From: JARRLC01 sp050290865
Lineage (GTDB): Bacteria; Pseudomonadota; Alphaproteobacteria; Rhizobiales; Rhodomicrobiaceae
Assembly: GCA_050290865.1 (NCBI GenBank)
Contig: JBNKIW010000001.1
Location: forward strand, 62,001 to 126,000
Direction of reading: 5' to 3'
Length of the DNA stretch: 64,000 bases
Part shown: piece by piece, positions 33,591 to 43,565 of the stretch
Position numbering within the stretch: position 1 is the stretch's first letter
Layout of the letters: the number at the start of each line of letters is the position of its first letter
Position numbers and translations under genes: made by a program
Notes under the pieces: generated by a model
What the model was told of the DNA's origin: nothing
The model's database searches: none
What the model saw: only the letters and a program-made list of their open reading frames with translations

Positions 33591-35329
33591 GACGCGGTTC
33601 TCTGCATGGCGGCGCGCCGGTCGCGGTGGCGCGCGATGGTCGGAGGTGTGCGCGACTTCGGCACCTTGGCGACGAAATTGTAGCGCGCGACGTGATAGCT
33701 CGAATCGAAACCGTAGAAGTTGAGGCGCATCGCCTTGAGTTCTTGCTCGCGATAACAGGCGAGAGGCTTTGCATGCTCGTCCCTGGCGCGGGCGATGATC
33801 TTGTCGGTCAAACGCGCCCTGTAGTCTTCCGCAGCCGCGATTCCCGCCGCGCGGGCGTGGACTTCGGCAAGGAACGCGGCGTGTGAAGCGCCGCCATGGT
33901 CCTCAAGCAGCGCAGCGGCAGGACAACCGAAGACGGCGTCCGCAAGGCCCAGCTCCACAGCCTCCGGCGCGCCCATCGGCAAGCGTGCTTCCATGATCCG
34001 GCGCGCGCGCTCAGGCCCTACGCGACGGGGCAGGGAATAGGTCCAGAACTCGGAGCCGTAGAGATTGCCCATGTCCTTGTAATGCGGGCTGAGAACCACG
34101 CCGTCGCGCAGCCAGACGAGGTCGCACGCCCGAGCGAGGAACACACCGCCCGCACCGGCATTGCCCTGCACGGCGGCCACGGTGATGTGGCTCGTGGTGC
34201 GGATGATCGCCTCCGCGAGATCGTCGATGGCGTTGATATTGGCCCAGGATTCATCGGCGGCGCTGGCGGCGGCCTCGATGAGGTTGAGGTTCATGCCGTT
34301 GGACCAGAAATCCGGACCGCCCATCAGCACGATGACGCGGGTGGGACGGGTGAGCGCGGCGCGATATTGGCTGAGCAGGCGGCCGCAGGCATCGCGGCCC
34401 ATGGCGCCGTTGTAAAACGGGAAATGCAGGAAACCGACGTCACCGGATTCCTCGTAGCGGATGTCCGGATAGTGAGCGTGACACGTCCTCATCGCATCCT
34501 CGCCCGGTCCGATCTCCGGCACGCCTCCGAGGGCCTCCGCCAACACCTCGACCGCAGGCAGCTTGAACGGATGCGCACTTTTCGGGTCGCGCAGATGTCC
34601 GATCCACACCGCGCCATCCGCCGTCGCCCGCGCGATTGCGGGGCCGCTCCGCGCCAGGATGGCGCCCGGCTCGCCCTCAAGTCCCTCGGCGGGATGCGCG
34701 TCATGCAGATAGACCATCCGCCCGGCGAGACGATCGCGCACGCCCGGCATGCCGTCGGCGCTCCTGATCTTGCGCAGCACCGCCGCCGTCGTGTCGCGTT
34801 TCCAGTTGATAGCGCGATCCGCCTGCCGCACCGGCGGCTGCCACGTCCCCGGCACGCGCTCCGGTGCATAGCCGCCACGCTCGAAACGCCCCAGCGCCCG
34901 CGTCACGGCCATCACCGCGGCGTCCGTGACCTCGTTGCGGTAGAGGCTCGACTTCGTCGCCTCGCGCATCGGAAAGGAGGCCGACGCCCAGACCGGCCCG
35001 CTGTCCATGTCCGCCTCGGCCTGCAGCACCGTCACCCCCCATTCGGACGCGCCCTTGAGGATCGCCCAGTCAAGCGCCGACGCCCCCCTGTCACCCGGCG
35101 GACCGGGATGCACGACCAGGGACGGCACATGCCGCCAGACGGTCTCCGGGATCGCCCGCTTCAGGAAGGGCGCGACGATCACGTCCGGCCGCGCCAGCAG
35201 CACCGCTTCCGCCGTCACGGCGTCGTTGATGTCGAACTCGACCGTCACCTCCGCCCCGCGCGCAGCCAGTTCGACAAAGAGCCGCTGGCTGAGGCTGTTG
35301 AAGTTGTGGGTGAGGAAGAGGATGCGCAT
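33587..35329 (-). CDS. hypX: Hydrogenase maturation protein HypX/HoxX (CO-supplying)
   Basis: A two-domain enzyme of 580 residues. The N-terminal part resembles formyl-tetrahydrofolate-dependent transferases (LFLTHNFNSLSQRL, VVHPGPPGDRGASALDW). The C-terminal part is an enoyl-CoA-hydratase/isomerase fold (IVLMGGPDFWSNGMNLNLI, GNAGAGGVFLARACDLV). In relatives it supplies the CO ligand of the NiFe site from formyl groups under aerobic conditions. ATG 35329 (MRILFLTHNF) is the start; 65 upstream open codons overlap hypE and are not real. hupR follows with a 4-base overlap. Confidence 0.93.
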   Translation of the reverse strand: MRILFLTHNFNSLSQRLFVELAARGAEVTVEFDINDAVTAEAVLLARPDVIVAPFLKRAIPETVWRHVPSLVVHPGPPGDRGASALDWAILKGASEWGVTVLQAEADMDSGPVWASASFPMREATKSSLYRNEVTDAAVMAVTRALGRFERGGYAPERVPGTWQPPVRQADRAINWKRDTTAAVLRKIRSADGMPGVRDRLAGRMVYLHDAHPAEGLEGEPGAILARSGPAIARATADGAVWIGHLRDPKSAHPFKLPAVEVLAEALGGVPEIGPGEDAMRTCHAHYPDIRYEESGDVGFLHFPFYNGAMGRDACGRLLSQYRAALTRPTRVIVLMGGPDFWSNGMNLNLIEAAASAADESWANINAIDDLAEAIIRTTSHITVAAVQGNAGAGGVFLARACDLVWLRDGVVLSPHYKDMGNLYGSEFWTYSLPRRVGPERARRIMEARLPMGAPEAVELGLADAVFGCPAAALLEDHGGASHAAFLAEVHARAAGIAAAEDYRARLTDKIIARARDEHAKPLACYREQELKAMRLNFYGFDSSYHVARYNFVAKVPKSRTPPTIARHRDRRAAMQRTAS

Positions 35330-35333
35330 GGGT

Positions 35334-36370
35334 TCAGCAAATCCGCGGCAGTTGTTCGCCCGCCAGCCAGTCCACCATGCGGCGGCCGCCGAGCGCGGTT
35401 TCCATCTGTACGAAACAATGTTCGTCGGCCACCACCTCGCCGATGATGGCGGCGTCACCGCCCAGCGGGTGCGCGCGCATCGCGTCGAGCAGCGCGTCCG
35501 CCTCGTCGGCGGCGCAGATCGCAATCAGCTTGCCCTCGTTGGCGACGTTCAGCGGATCGAGGCCGAGCAACTCGCAGGCGCCCGCCACCTCGGGCTTCAC
35601 CGGGATCGCCGTTTCCTTGAGCCGCATGCCGACGCCCGACTGATGCGCCAACTCGTTCAGCGTCGCCGCCAGCCCGCCGCGGGTCGGGTCGCGCAGACAG
35701 TGGATGTCCGGCACCGCCGCAACCATCGCCGCCACCAGCCCGTGCAGCGCGGCGCTGTCGGAGACGATCTGTGTCTCGAATTCCAGGTTTTCGCGCTTCG
35801 AGAGGATCGCGACGCCGTGATCCCCGATTGAGCCCGAGAGCAGGATCTTATCTCCGGGCACAGCGCGGTCACCCGAGATGTCGACACCATCCGGCACGAC
35901 GCCCAGCCCCGTCGTGGTGATGAACACGCCGTCGCCCTTGCCTTTCTCCACCACCTTGGTGTCACCCGTGACCACGGGCACGCCCGCCTCGCGGGACGCG
36001 CGGGCCATGCTGATGACGATCGCCTCCAGGTCGGCGAGTGGAAAACCGGCCTCCAGGATGAAGCTGGCGGAGAGATAGAGCGGGCGCGCGCCCGCCATGG
36101 CGATATCGTTGATGGTGCCATGCACGGCGAGCGAGCCGATGTCGCCGCCGGGGAAGAACAGCGGCGAAACGACATGGCCGTCGGTGCTCATGACGAGGCG
36201 GCCGGGTGGGGGAGCGAACGCGGCCTGATCATTGCCCTGCCGCAACAGCGCGTTATCCAGATGCTTGACGAACAGCGCCTCGATGAGATCGGCCATGGCG
36301 CGCCCGCCCGCGCCGTGTGTCATGTCCACGGTGGAATGGGCGATCGAGATGGGGCGGGACCGGCGCTTCA

Positions 36371-36374
<4 letters not shown>
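35334..36374 (-). CDS. hypE: Hydrogenase maturation protein HypE
   Basis: An AIR-synthase-related protein that dehydrates the carbamoylated C-terminal Cys to thiocyanate, giving CN. The C-terminus ends in PRIC, with the acceptor Cys as last residue. The ATP-binding HGAGGRAMADLI, GGDIGSLAVHGTINDIAMAGA and LRDPTRGGLAATLNELA motifs are complete. It is 346 residues long. The start overlaps the hypD stop, and hypX starts 4 bases after its stop. Confidence 0.96.
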
Positions 36375-37542
<1,168 letters not shown>

Positions 37543-37546
<4 letters not shown>

Positions 37547-37776
37547 GGTGCGCCCTCCCCCACCACGCCCGCCTCGGCCATGAGCGCGAGCGTGCGCTCG
37601 GCCTCCTCGGCGCTGAGCTTCGAGAGCGCGTAGCCGACATGGATGAGCACGTAATCGCCGGGCGCCACGCCCTCGACGAGCGCCAGCGACACATCCTTGC
37701 GCACACCGCCGAGCGACACGGTGGCGACGTCTTCATCCTTCAGCGCGACGACTTCAGCGGGTATCGCGAGGCACAT
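37543..37776 (-). CDS. hypC: Hydrogenase maturation chaperone HypC
   Basis: A 77-residue chaperone that carries the Fe(CN)2CO unit with HypD. ATG 37776 gives MCLAIPAEVV; the Cys after Met is essential in the family, so I prefer this over the ATG at 37782 (MLMCL). It is the first gene of the hypCDEX-hupRTUV-hypF run; the 175-base gap to hypB is the only sizeable gap in the hup/hyp block and could hold a promoter. Confidence 0.95.
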
Positions 37777-37951
37777 GAGCAACCCTCCCCAACGTCACAC
37801 CAGGAGCGACATTCCCTTGTTCGGCCATGGTCATCCCTTCGTCCCGGGCATATTTTATTCTGGCATCGGCGCATCCGCGTCGATGTGTTTGCCCGCTTGG
37901 CCGCGGGCCCCGGGTACCATACTGCGAGTGGGTATCTGGCGGGACCATGGC

Positions 37952-38878
37952 TCACCCCGCCAGCTTCATGCCCGCCACAGCGAGCGCCCGCGCCGCCTTC
38001 AGCCACTGATACCACCCCTCCAGCCCCTCGCCGGTCTTCGCCGACACGATGAGCGCCTTGATCCCCGGATTGACGCGCCGCGCATTCGCCACGCTCGCCT
38101 CGACGTCGAAATCGACATGCGGCAGAAGATCGGCCTTATTGATCAGCATCAACGAAGCCGCCGCGAACATGTCCGGATATTTCAGCGGCTTATCCTCGCC
38201 TTCGGTCACCGAGAGGATGACCACCTTGTGCGCCTCGCCGAGATCGAAGGCCGCCGGGCACACCAGATTGCCGACATTCTCGATGAACAGCACACTGCCG
38301 TCAGCCGGGGATAACTCTTCGATGGCGTGGCCGACCATATGCGCGTCGAGATGGCAGCCCTTGCCGGTGTTGATCTGGATGGCGGGCGCCCCGGCGGCGC
38401 GGATGCGCTCGGCGTCGTTCGTGGTCTGCTGGTCGCCCTCGATGACGGCGAGCGCCAGTTCGCCGTTCAACTCCGCGATGGTGCGTGCGAGCAGCGCCGT
38501 CTTGCCGGAACCTGGGCTGGACACGAGGTTCAGCGCCAGAATGCCGTGATCGTTGAACAGAGCGCGGTTGGTGGCCGCATCGGCGTCGTTTTTGACCAGG
38601 ATGTCGCGCTCGATCTGCACCATGCGCTTTTCGCTCAGGCCGGGCGCGTGGCTGTGATGATGATGCTCGTGGCCGTGGCCATGGCTATGGCCATGCTCGT
38701 GATCGTGATCATGAGCGTGCCCGTGACAGCATCCCTCGCCGTGGTGGTGATGCTCATGATCATGGCTGTGCTCGTGCCCGTGCTCATGACAGCAGCCGCC
38801 CGCGGCCTTGTCCTCGTGACTATGGGCCTTGCCCTCGATCCGTGTCTCACCCGCACCGCAACCGCAAACTGCGCACAT
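37952..38878 (-). CDS. hypB: Hydrogenase nickel-insertion GTPase HypB with His-rich nickel-binding domain
   Basis: A GTPase that drives nickel insertion into the large subunit. The N-terminus starts MCAVCGCGAG (high-affinity metal site) and then has about 60 residues with more than 25 His in HGH, HEH and HDH runs, a nickel-storage domain. The GTPase domain has SSPGSGKTALL (P-loop, near residue 120), IEGDQQTTNDAERI, NTGKGCHLDAHMV, ENVGNLVCPA and NKADLLPH. It has 308 residues. It shares one base with hypA upstream. Confidence 0.97.
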   Translation of the reverse strand: MCAVCGCGAGETRIEGKAHSHEDKAAGGCCHEHGHEHSHDHEHHHHGEGCCHGHAHDHDHEHGHSHGHGHEHHHHSHAPGLSEKRMVQIERDILVKNDADAATNRALFNDHGILALNLVSSPGSGKTALLARTIAELNGELALAVIEGDQQTTNDAERIRAAGAPAIQINTGKGCHLDAHMVGHAIEELSPADGSVLFIENVGNLVCPAAFDLGEAHKVVILSVTEGEDKPLKYPDMFAAASLMLINKADLLPHVDFDVEASVANARRVNPGIKALIVSAKTGEGLEGWYQWLKAARALAVAGMKLAG

Positions 38879-39219
38879 TATTCAACCTCCAGGTCTTTGA
38901 TTCTCAGTTCTTTTCCGCCTGTTACCTGCAGATGGAAGCTTCCGCAATTCGGACAACCCTCGATCCGGCTCGTAATCGTTACCGCCTCGTTGCAACCGAA
39001 ACACCACGCCTTGCCCTCGGTCTCGATAATCTCCAGCCCGGCGCCATCCGCCAGCGTACCTTTCGTCACCATGTCGAAACTGAAGCGCAGCGCCTCCACC
39101 TCGACGCCCGAGAACGGGCCAATCTCCAGCCGCACCTGCATCACCCGCCGGAAGTCCTGCACCTTCGCCTGATCCTCGATCACGCCGAGGAGACTTTCGC
39201 AGATCGACAGCTCATGCAT
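38878..39219 (-). CDS. hypA: Hydrogenase nickel metallochaperone HypA
   Basis: Delivers nickel together with HypB. The N-terminal MHELSICESLL contains the nickel-binding Met-His-Glu, and a zinc site is formed by CFGCNEAV and CPNCGSF near residues 73-92. It has 113 residues. The start shares one base with the hupK stop, and hypB follows with a one-base overlap. Confidence 0.97.
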   Translation of the reverse strand: MHELSICESLLGVIEDQAKVQDFRRVMQVRLEIGPFSGVEVEALRFSFDMVTKGTLADGAGLEIIETEGKAWCFGCNEAVTITSRIEGCPNCGSFHLQVTGGKELRIKDLEVE

Positions 39220-40424
39220 CAGATCCCATTGCCCTCCCGGTTGGCGGCTCGAGAACTATGCAGCCTTAACTCGTATGCGACACATGGGTCGATGAGATTC
39301 ATCACCATATTCGCCGCTTCGCGCAACGCCTCCGTGTCCTGAACATCGAGACCTTCCAGAGCCTTGACGGCTACGCCCTCGGGGTGAAAGTTCCAGTCCG
39401 TCGGAGCCAGGATGGCGTATCGGGCGACGCGGCCTCCATCAACGCGCAGAGAGTGGATGAGACGCCCGCGCGCGGCTTCCACCTGCGCGAGGCCAGTGCC
39501 TTTCGCGTCGTGCTGCGCGCTCGTTGGCCTCTGTGCGGCGACGGGGCTCATGTTTTCGAACAGTCCCGCGAGTTCGGCGAGGCGCGCCACGGCGCGCGTC
39601 AGAAGACCGCCGCCATACCCCGCCATCAGCGCGGCCACGAGCGGGTGGCGTTGCTGACGGGCGAGCGGCGTCGTCTCCCGGGGCTGCCCGTCCCAGAGCG
39701 GCGCGGCGATGAACCCCTCCCCGCCCTCTCCATCGAGCGCAGCCGCCAACGCTCCGTCGTCCAGATCCGGAAGAAAATGCGTGGCCGAGGCGCCGAGCCG
39801 CTGCCAGCCGCGCTCGGTGATCAACCGGATGAAGCGGGCCGGAACCGTGTCCGTGCTCGCGGCCCACTCCGTCAGCCCTTCCGTCCCCTGCCGCGCCTGC
39901 CAGGCGCCCGCGGTCTCACCGAAAATGCTTGTCTGCAAGACCTCACCGAGCCCGGCGGTCGCCGCGTCAAGTTGCGCACCGTCGATCCGCGCTTCAGCAC
40001 CGGGCTGGAATGGATCGCCACCGGCGGCCACCGCCTTCCGCGCCACCGGCAGGAGCCCCATGATCTGCGGCAGGCGCGTCTTGTCCGGCTCCTCGCCCAG
40101 AAAATGCGGCCAGTCGAGCAGCATGCGCAACAGATGTTCGCGCGCGGTCTCGAAAGCCACGGCGATGTGGCGGGCGGCGCGGGTGGCGGGCGGCGTGGTT
40201 ATCCCGTGCGCCTCTTCGTAGACCTCGACGGCGGCCACGGTGTGCGCCACGCCGCAGAGCGTGAAGATGCTCGGAACGATGGCCAGCACCTCGCGCGGAT
40301 CGCGTCCCGCGAAGATGCGGCCAATCCCGGCGGGGCGGGTCGAGGCGATGCACGCCGTGAGCCGGCTACCGTCGCGGGTGAGGTCAATGGTCAGGCCGCC
40401 TTCGGGTGAGAGGGGCGCCGTCAT
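39219..40424 (-). CDS. hupK: Hydrogenase expression/assembly protein HupK (large-subunit-like)
   Basis: A 401-residue protein related to the hydrogenase large subunit but with degenerate nickel sites: FTLCGVAHT near residue 57 has one Cys, and DPCVAYELRLH at the C-terminus has one Cys. In HupK/HoxV relatives this is a scaffold for cofactor assembly before transfer to HupL. It overlaps the preceding hupJ gene by 4 bases. Its presence argues for a HupL partner somewhere in the genome. Confidence 0.85.
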   Translation of the reverse strand: MTAPLSPEGGLTIDLTRDGSRLTACIASTRPAGIGRIFAGRDPREVLAIVPSIFTLCGVAHTVAAVEVYEEAHGITTPPATRAARHIAVAFETAREHLLRMLLDWPHFLGEEPDKTRLPQIMGLLPVARKAVAAGGDPFQPGAEARIDGAQLDAATAGLGEVLQTSIFGETAGAWQARQGTEGLTEWAASTDTVPARFIRLITERGWQRLGASATHFLPDLDDGALAAALDGEGGEGFIAAPLWDGQPRETTPLARQQRHPLVAALMAGYGGGLLTRAVARLAELAGLFENMSPVAAQRPTSAQHDAKGTGLAQVEAARGRLIHSLRVDGGRVARYAILAPTDWNFHPEGVAVKALEGLDVQDTEALREAANMVMNLIDPCVAYELRLHSSRAANREGNGI

Positions 40425-40999
40425 CCCGCATCCCTCCCGCCGCCGGAGCGAAATCCGGTGATCAGAGCGCGCCGGCTCATCGGCTTGGGCGGCGCGGGCT
40501 TTTTCGGTTCATCAGGAGTTCCGGCGGCCACGGGCTTTCCCGTCAGCACCGCCTCCAATTCGCGTTCCTCGTCCGTCGGTGCCAGGGTCTCGCCAGCCTC
40601 GACCAGCGCGGCCATCACCGCCTCCGCCGTCGCCACCGCCGCCTCGGCGTCTGCGAAATCGAACATCGGCGAGAACAGCGAGCACATCTGATAGCGCCCC
40701 AGCCCGTCTTCCTCGCCCTGGGTGAAGGTGAACCGGCCTGCCGGGAAGGCGTGCGTCTCCTTCTCGCCCGCCGGAAGCCGCGCCACCGCTTCGCCATCCG
40801 CCCCCTCGCGCGGCAGCAGCATCAGGTTCATGAACCACGGCGTGATCAACACGCCCAGCCACCACGCGCCCCACGCGCGGAACCCCACCGCCTTCACCGG
40901 CAGGGCTTCATTCAGAATGGGCACACCGTCCATGCGCGTGTCGCGGATGACGCCGAACACGTGCTCAAGCTTGGCGGCGATGGCCTCGGCTGTGGTCAA
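40421..40999 (-). CDS. hupJ: Hydrogenase assembly chaperone HupJ (HybE family)
   Basis: About 192 residues with the HybE-type core (AAKLEHVFGVIRDTRMDGVPILNEAL, WWLGVLITPWFMNLMLLP, FTQGEEDGLGRYQMCSLFSPMFDF). The only reasonable start is TTG 40999, which overlaps the TGA of the rubredoxin gene (TTGACC); no ATG fits. A Pro-rich tail follows the domain. It is thought to protect or fold the hydrogenase small subunit. Confidence 0.85.
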   Translation of the reverse strand: MTTAEAIAAKLEHVFGVIRDTRMDGVPILNEALPVKAVGFRAWGAWWLGVLITPWFMNLMLLPREGADGEAVARLPAGEKETHAFPAGRFTFTQGEEDGLGRYQMCSLFSPMFDFADAEAAVATAEAVMAALVEAGETLAPTDEERELEAVLTGKPVAAGTPDEPKKPAPPKPMSRRALITGFRSGGGRDAG

Positions 41000-41226
41000 G
41001 TTCCGTCCTCGATGACCAGAAAATCCGCTTTCGGCCCGGCGCAGACCGGACAGCTCCAATCCTCCGGCAGCACGGAAAACGGCGTGCCGGACGGTATCTG
41101 CTGCGCCTCGTCGCCCCCGGCGGGATCGTACACATACCAGCAGATCTTGCATTCCAGCCGCGTGTCATCGCCAATCCGGGTGTTGTCACCACCATATGAA
41201 CCGGCAAAGAAGGACGCGGTGCTCAT
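40996..41226 (-). CDS. hupI: Rubredoxin HupI
   Basis: A 76-residue rubredoxin with the four iron-binding Cys in CKICWYVYDP and CPVCAGPKADF. The N-terminal extension of about 25 residues is usual for the HupI/HoxR type. These rubredoxins support hydrogenase maturation in the presence of oxygen. It overlaps hupH and hupJ by 4 bases each. Confidence 0.95.
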   Translation of the reverse strand: MSTASFFAGSYGGDNTRIGDDTRLECKICWYVYDPAGGDEAQQIPSGTPFSVLPEDWSCPVCAGPKADFLVIEDGT

Positions 41227-42068
41227 GACTTGTAAACCTCAATGATTTCGGCGAGCCGTTCCGCGCTGGCCTCCAGGTCCTCCGGCGCGGCGCAGGCCAC
41301 GTCCGGCACGCGCGCGACTTCGAGCGTGTTGAGGATCAGCGCGTCCTGCGAGTTGAAATACTGCACCCACCAGACATGCGCCGTCCCGGTCGCGCTGATG
41401 CGGCAATTGCCGTAGCCACGCGACAGTACCGTGACCAGCCCGCGCCCGAGCTTATCCGCCAGATATTCCAGATCGGCCTCGGTATGCGGCAGGAGGCTCA
41501 GATTGATCGCGTGTGTGCGGCCGCTGGCCTCGTACTGGCCGAGCGCCGCTCCGAGTTCGGTGAGAAGCGCCGGGGCGTTGATGACACCGTCTGGCAACGC
41601 CTCGTCAGCCGCCTCGACAATCTTCGCCGCGCCTTCCTCCGCGATGACAATCACGTCCCGCGGGAAACCGCCGACGACGATCTCTTCGCGCTCCGCTCCG
41701 GTCTCTTCCATACGGCGCAGCCGCCACACACCCGCGAGCACCGACTCCTGCACCTGCACATCCGGACCAGCGATGATCGCAACTTCGCCCTCGCCCAGAA
41801 CCTGCGCGACGAACGCCTTGTTGGTGTTGTCGAGCGCGGTGATGTCGAAGACGCGGTTGACCGCCGCCGCGTTATGAAGCGCGCAAGCAGCCTGCGCCTG
41901 TCCCAGGATCCAGAGCCCCGCCTCGCAGCCCGCCGCTTCATCCGCCTCCGGTAGAGCAGGCAACGAGAAGGTCGCCATCTCCGAAGGCATTTCCAGGTAT
42001 TCCGGAATCGATCCGTCTTCGTCGACTGGCTGCGTTCCCGGGCCGTTGGGGAGTCTCGTCTCGCTCAT
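41223..42068 (-). CDS. hupH: Hydrogenase maturation protein HupH
   Basis: The C-terminal half contains the HupH signature (INLSLLPHTEADLEYLADKLG, VTVLSRGYGNCRISATGT, VWWVQYFNSQDALILNTLEV). The N-terminal part (IPEYLEMPSEMATFSLPALPE) is also typical. It assists maturation of the hydrogenase small subunit. ATG 42068 (MSETRLPNG) follows AGGACA. It has 281 residues and overlaps hupI by 4 bases. Confidence 0.92.
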   Translation of the reverse strand: MSETRLPNGPGTQPVDEDGSIPEYLEMPSEMATFSLPALPEADEAAGCEAGLWILGQAQAACALHNAAAVNRVFDITALDNTNKAFVAQVLGEGEVAIIAGPDVQVQESVLAGVWRLRRMEETGAEREEIVVGGFPRDVIVIAEEGAAKIVEAADEALPDGVINAPALLTELGAALGQYEASGRTHAINLSLLPHTEADLEYLADKLGRGLVTVLSRGYGNCRISATGTAHVWWVQYFNSQDALILNTLEVARVPDVACAAPEDLEASAERLAEIIEVYKS

Positions 42069-42097
42069 GGTGTCCTGTCCTTTTCCACCCGCCATTT

Positions 42098-42523
42098 CTA
42101 CTGCAGCGCCCGCGCCGCACTGCCGTTCGGCAGTTTGAAGGGCGGTGGCTCCGATGGCTCGCGGGAGAGGATTTCGGCGATCTCGCTCAAATAGACGTCC
42201 CAGTCCTTCATGCGCGCGATCGCGCCCAGATAGTCCCCTCCACGCAGGAAGACGAGCGCCGGGAAGGCGCTGAAGCGATAGCGCCGCTGCAATTCGCGCT
42301 CGAAAGCGCGCTCGACCACGCCAGCCGCGAGGCGTCCGCCGAAAACCTTCAGGATCTCGGGCAGGACCACCGCGACATCGCCCGACTCCTCCAGCCGCCC
42401 GGCATCGCCCGAGAAGAACAACGCCACCTCGCCATCACGTGCGAGAAAGGCGTCCAGTGTCTCCGGCGTGACGACCGGCCAGCCATGGCGGTCGATCAGC
42501 GACTGGATGAGGGGAGCAAACAT
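42098..42523 (-). CDS. hupG: Hydrogenase accessory protein HupG (HyaE family, thioredoxin-like)
   Basis: A 141-residue thioredoxin-fold protein of the HupG/HyaE family with no CxxC pair. Recognisable parts are LIDRHGWPVVTPETLDAFLA, VALFFSGDAGRLEESGDVAVVLPEI and RYRFSAFPALVFLRGGDYLGAI. It acts as a chaperone for the Tat-exported small subunit of uptake hydrogenases. That export role is notable, because no Tat-signal small subunit is encoded in this window. Confidence 0.9.
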   Translation of the reverse strand: MFAPLIQSLIDRHGWPVVTPETLDAFLARDGEVALFFSGDAGRLEESGDVAVVLPEILKVFGGRLAAGVVERAFERELQRRYRFSAFPALVFLRGGDYLGAIARMKDWDVYLSEIAEILSREPSEPPPFKLPNGSAARALQ

Positions 42524-42542
42524 GGCGGTTCTCCGTTGTTAT

Positions 42543-42857
42543 TCATTTGCTCTTGTCCGCGCCCGGGCGCAGGAATTCCGGCAGTTCCGGCTCGCGGTCC
42601 GCCAGGTCGGGGAAGAGATGATCGAGCGATGTCTCGCCCGCGAGCGCCAGATTCACGGCGGTCAGCGCGTCGGCGATGGTTTTTGCCTGGGCTTCGTCGA
42701 TAATCTCGCGCGCCGAATTGAGGAACACCAGCACCCAATCGCCCGCTTTCGGCGTATCGATCAGGAGCGTATCGACGTGCTGCCGCCGTCCCATGCCCTC
42801 ACACAGCGCCCTCATGCCCTCCACTTCCAGAACCTGCATGGGGATGCCGATGCACAT
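42543..42857 (-). CDS. hupF: Hydrogenase maturation chaperone HupF (HypC family)
   Basis: A HypC-type protein of 104 residues that starts MCIGIPMQVLEVEG and so carries the essential Cys after Met. The longer C-terminus (LPEFLRPGADKSK) separates HupF from HypC. In rhizobial systems HupF stabilises HupL during maturation under oxygen. It shares one base with the hupD stop. Confidence 0.93.
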   Translation of the reverse strand: MCIGIPMQVLEVEGMRALCEGMGRRQHVDTLLIDTPKAGDWVLVFLNSAREIIDEAQAKTIADALTAVNLALAGETSLDHLFPDLADREPELPEFLRPGADKSK

Positions 42858-43516
42858 CAGACCATCTCCTCGCCGCCCGGTCCCGGCCCGCGCCAGCCGC
42901 CCCCCGACAACACGCGGGCATCGCCGCCGCGGAAAGCTTCATCCGGCGTGGGACGTCCGGTTTCGTAGCGGGCGAGCGCTGTCTCCGGGCAAGCGATCGC
43001 GTCTTCATCGGCGAGCGGCTCCGCGCGGGGTGCGGCGGTCATGCCGAAACCTTCGAGATAGGCGAGCGCGGCGTCGATCGCGGGACCGATCTGCGCCTTC
43101 ACCGCCGAAGACAGGCTGCCACCGTAATCCTCCAGCTCGGCGGGCTGCACGCCGACAAGCAGAATGTGACGCGGCAACTCGCCCATGAGTTCGGCGAGCG
43201 TCAGCACCTCCTGAAAACCGGTCTGATGCAGGCTCAGCTTCTTCGCGCCGAGGAATTTCGGCACGTCCGCCCCCTCGACCTTGAGCAGCGTACCCGGGGC
43301 CACCCCGTAGTCCACGGCATCGAAGATCACGAGCACGTCGGCGTCGCGGATGAGGGGGATCAGGGCTAGTCCCTGCGTGCCGCCGTCGGCCGCGATGATT
43401 TCGGGGGGAAGCTCATGCGTGCGCAACAGCTCCTCGACGGCGCGCACGCCAAAACCTTCGTCAGCCCACAACAGGTTCCCGATCCCGAGGACCAGGATAC
43501 GCGGCGTCTCCGGCAT
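42857..43516 (-). CDS. hupD: Hydrogenase maturation protease HupD (HyaD family)
   Basis: The endopeptidase that removes the C-terminal extension of HupL after nickel insertion. Signatures are ILVLGIGNLLWADEGFGVRAVE with the metal-binding Glu/Asp, FDAVDYGVAPGTL, and SLHQTGFQEVLTLAELM with the conserved His. ATG 43516 has AGGTGAGGA upstream; the frame opens at 43573 but that part precedes the likely transcript start. The 219-residue length includes a long C-terminal tail. It is the first gene of the block. HupV lacks an extension, so the substrate must be encoded elsewhere. Confidence 0.92.
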   Translation of the reverse strand: MPETPRILVLGIGNLLWADEGFGVRAVEELLRTHELPPEIIAADGGTQGLALIPLIRDADVLVIFDAVDYGVAPGTLLKVEGADVPKFLGAKKLSLHQTGFQEVLTLAELMGELPRHILLVGVQPAELEDYGGSLSSAVKAQIGPAIDAALAYLEGFGMTAAPRAEPLADEDAIACPETALARYETGRPTPDEAFRGGDARVLSGGGWRGPGPGGEEMV

Positions 43517-43549
43517 TTCCTCACCTGGCGTTGTTGTTGCTTCTGAGAA

Positions 43550-43565
43550 TGCAAAGCATATGCCA
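43550..43565 (-). promoter_or_regulatory. Sigma-54 (-24/-12) promoter of the hup/hyp block
   Basis: On the minus strand the sequence is TGGCATATGCTTTGCA, which fits the consensus TGGCAC-N5-TTGC(A/T) with exactly the canonical spacing between GG and GC. A start about 12 bases downstream, near 43538, would leave a leader of about 20 bases before the hupD ATG with its AGGTGAGGA site. HupR, encoded in the block, has the GAFTGA loop required to activate such promoters. This is inference from pattern and context. Confidence 0.75.
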
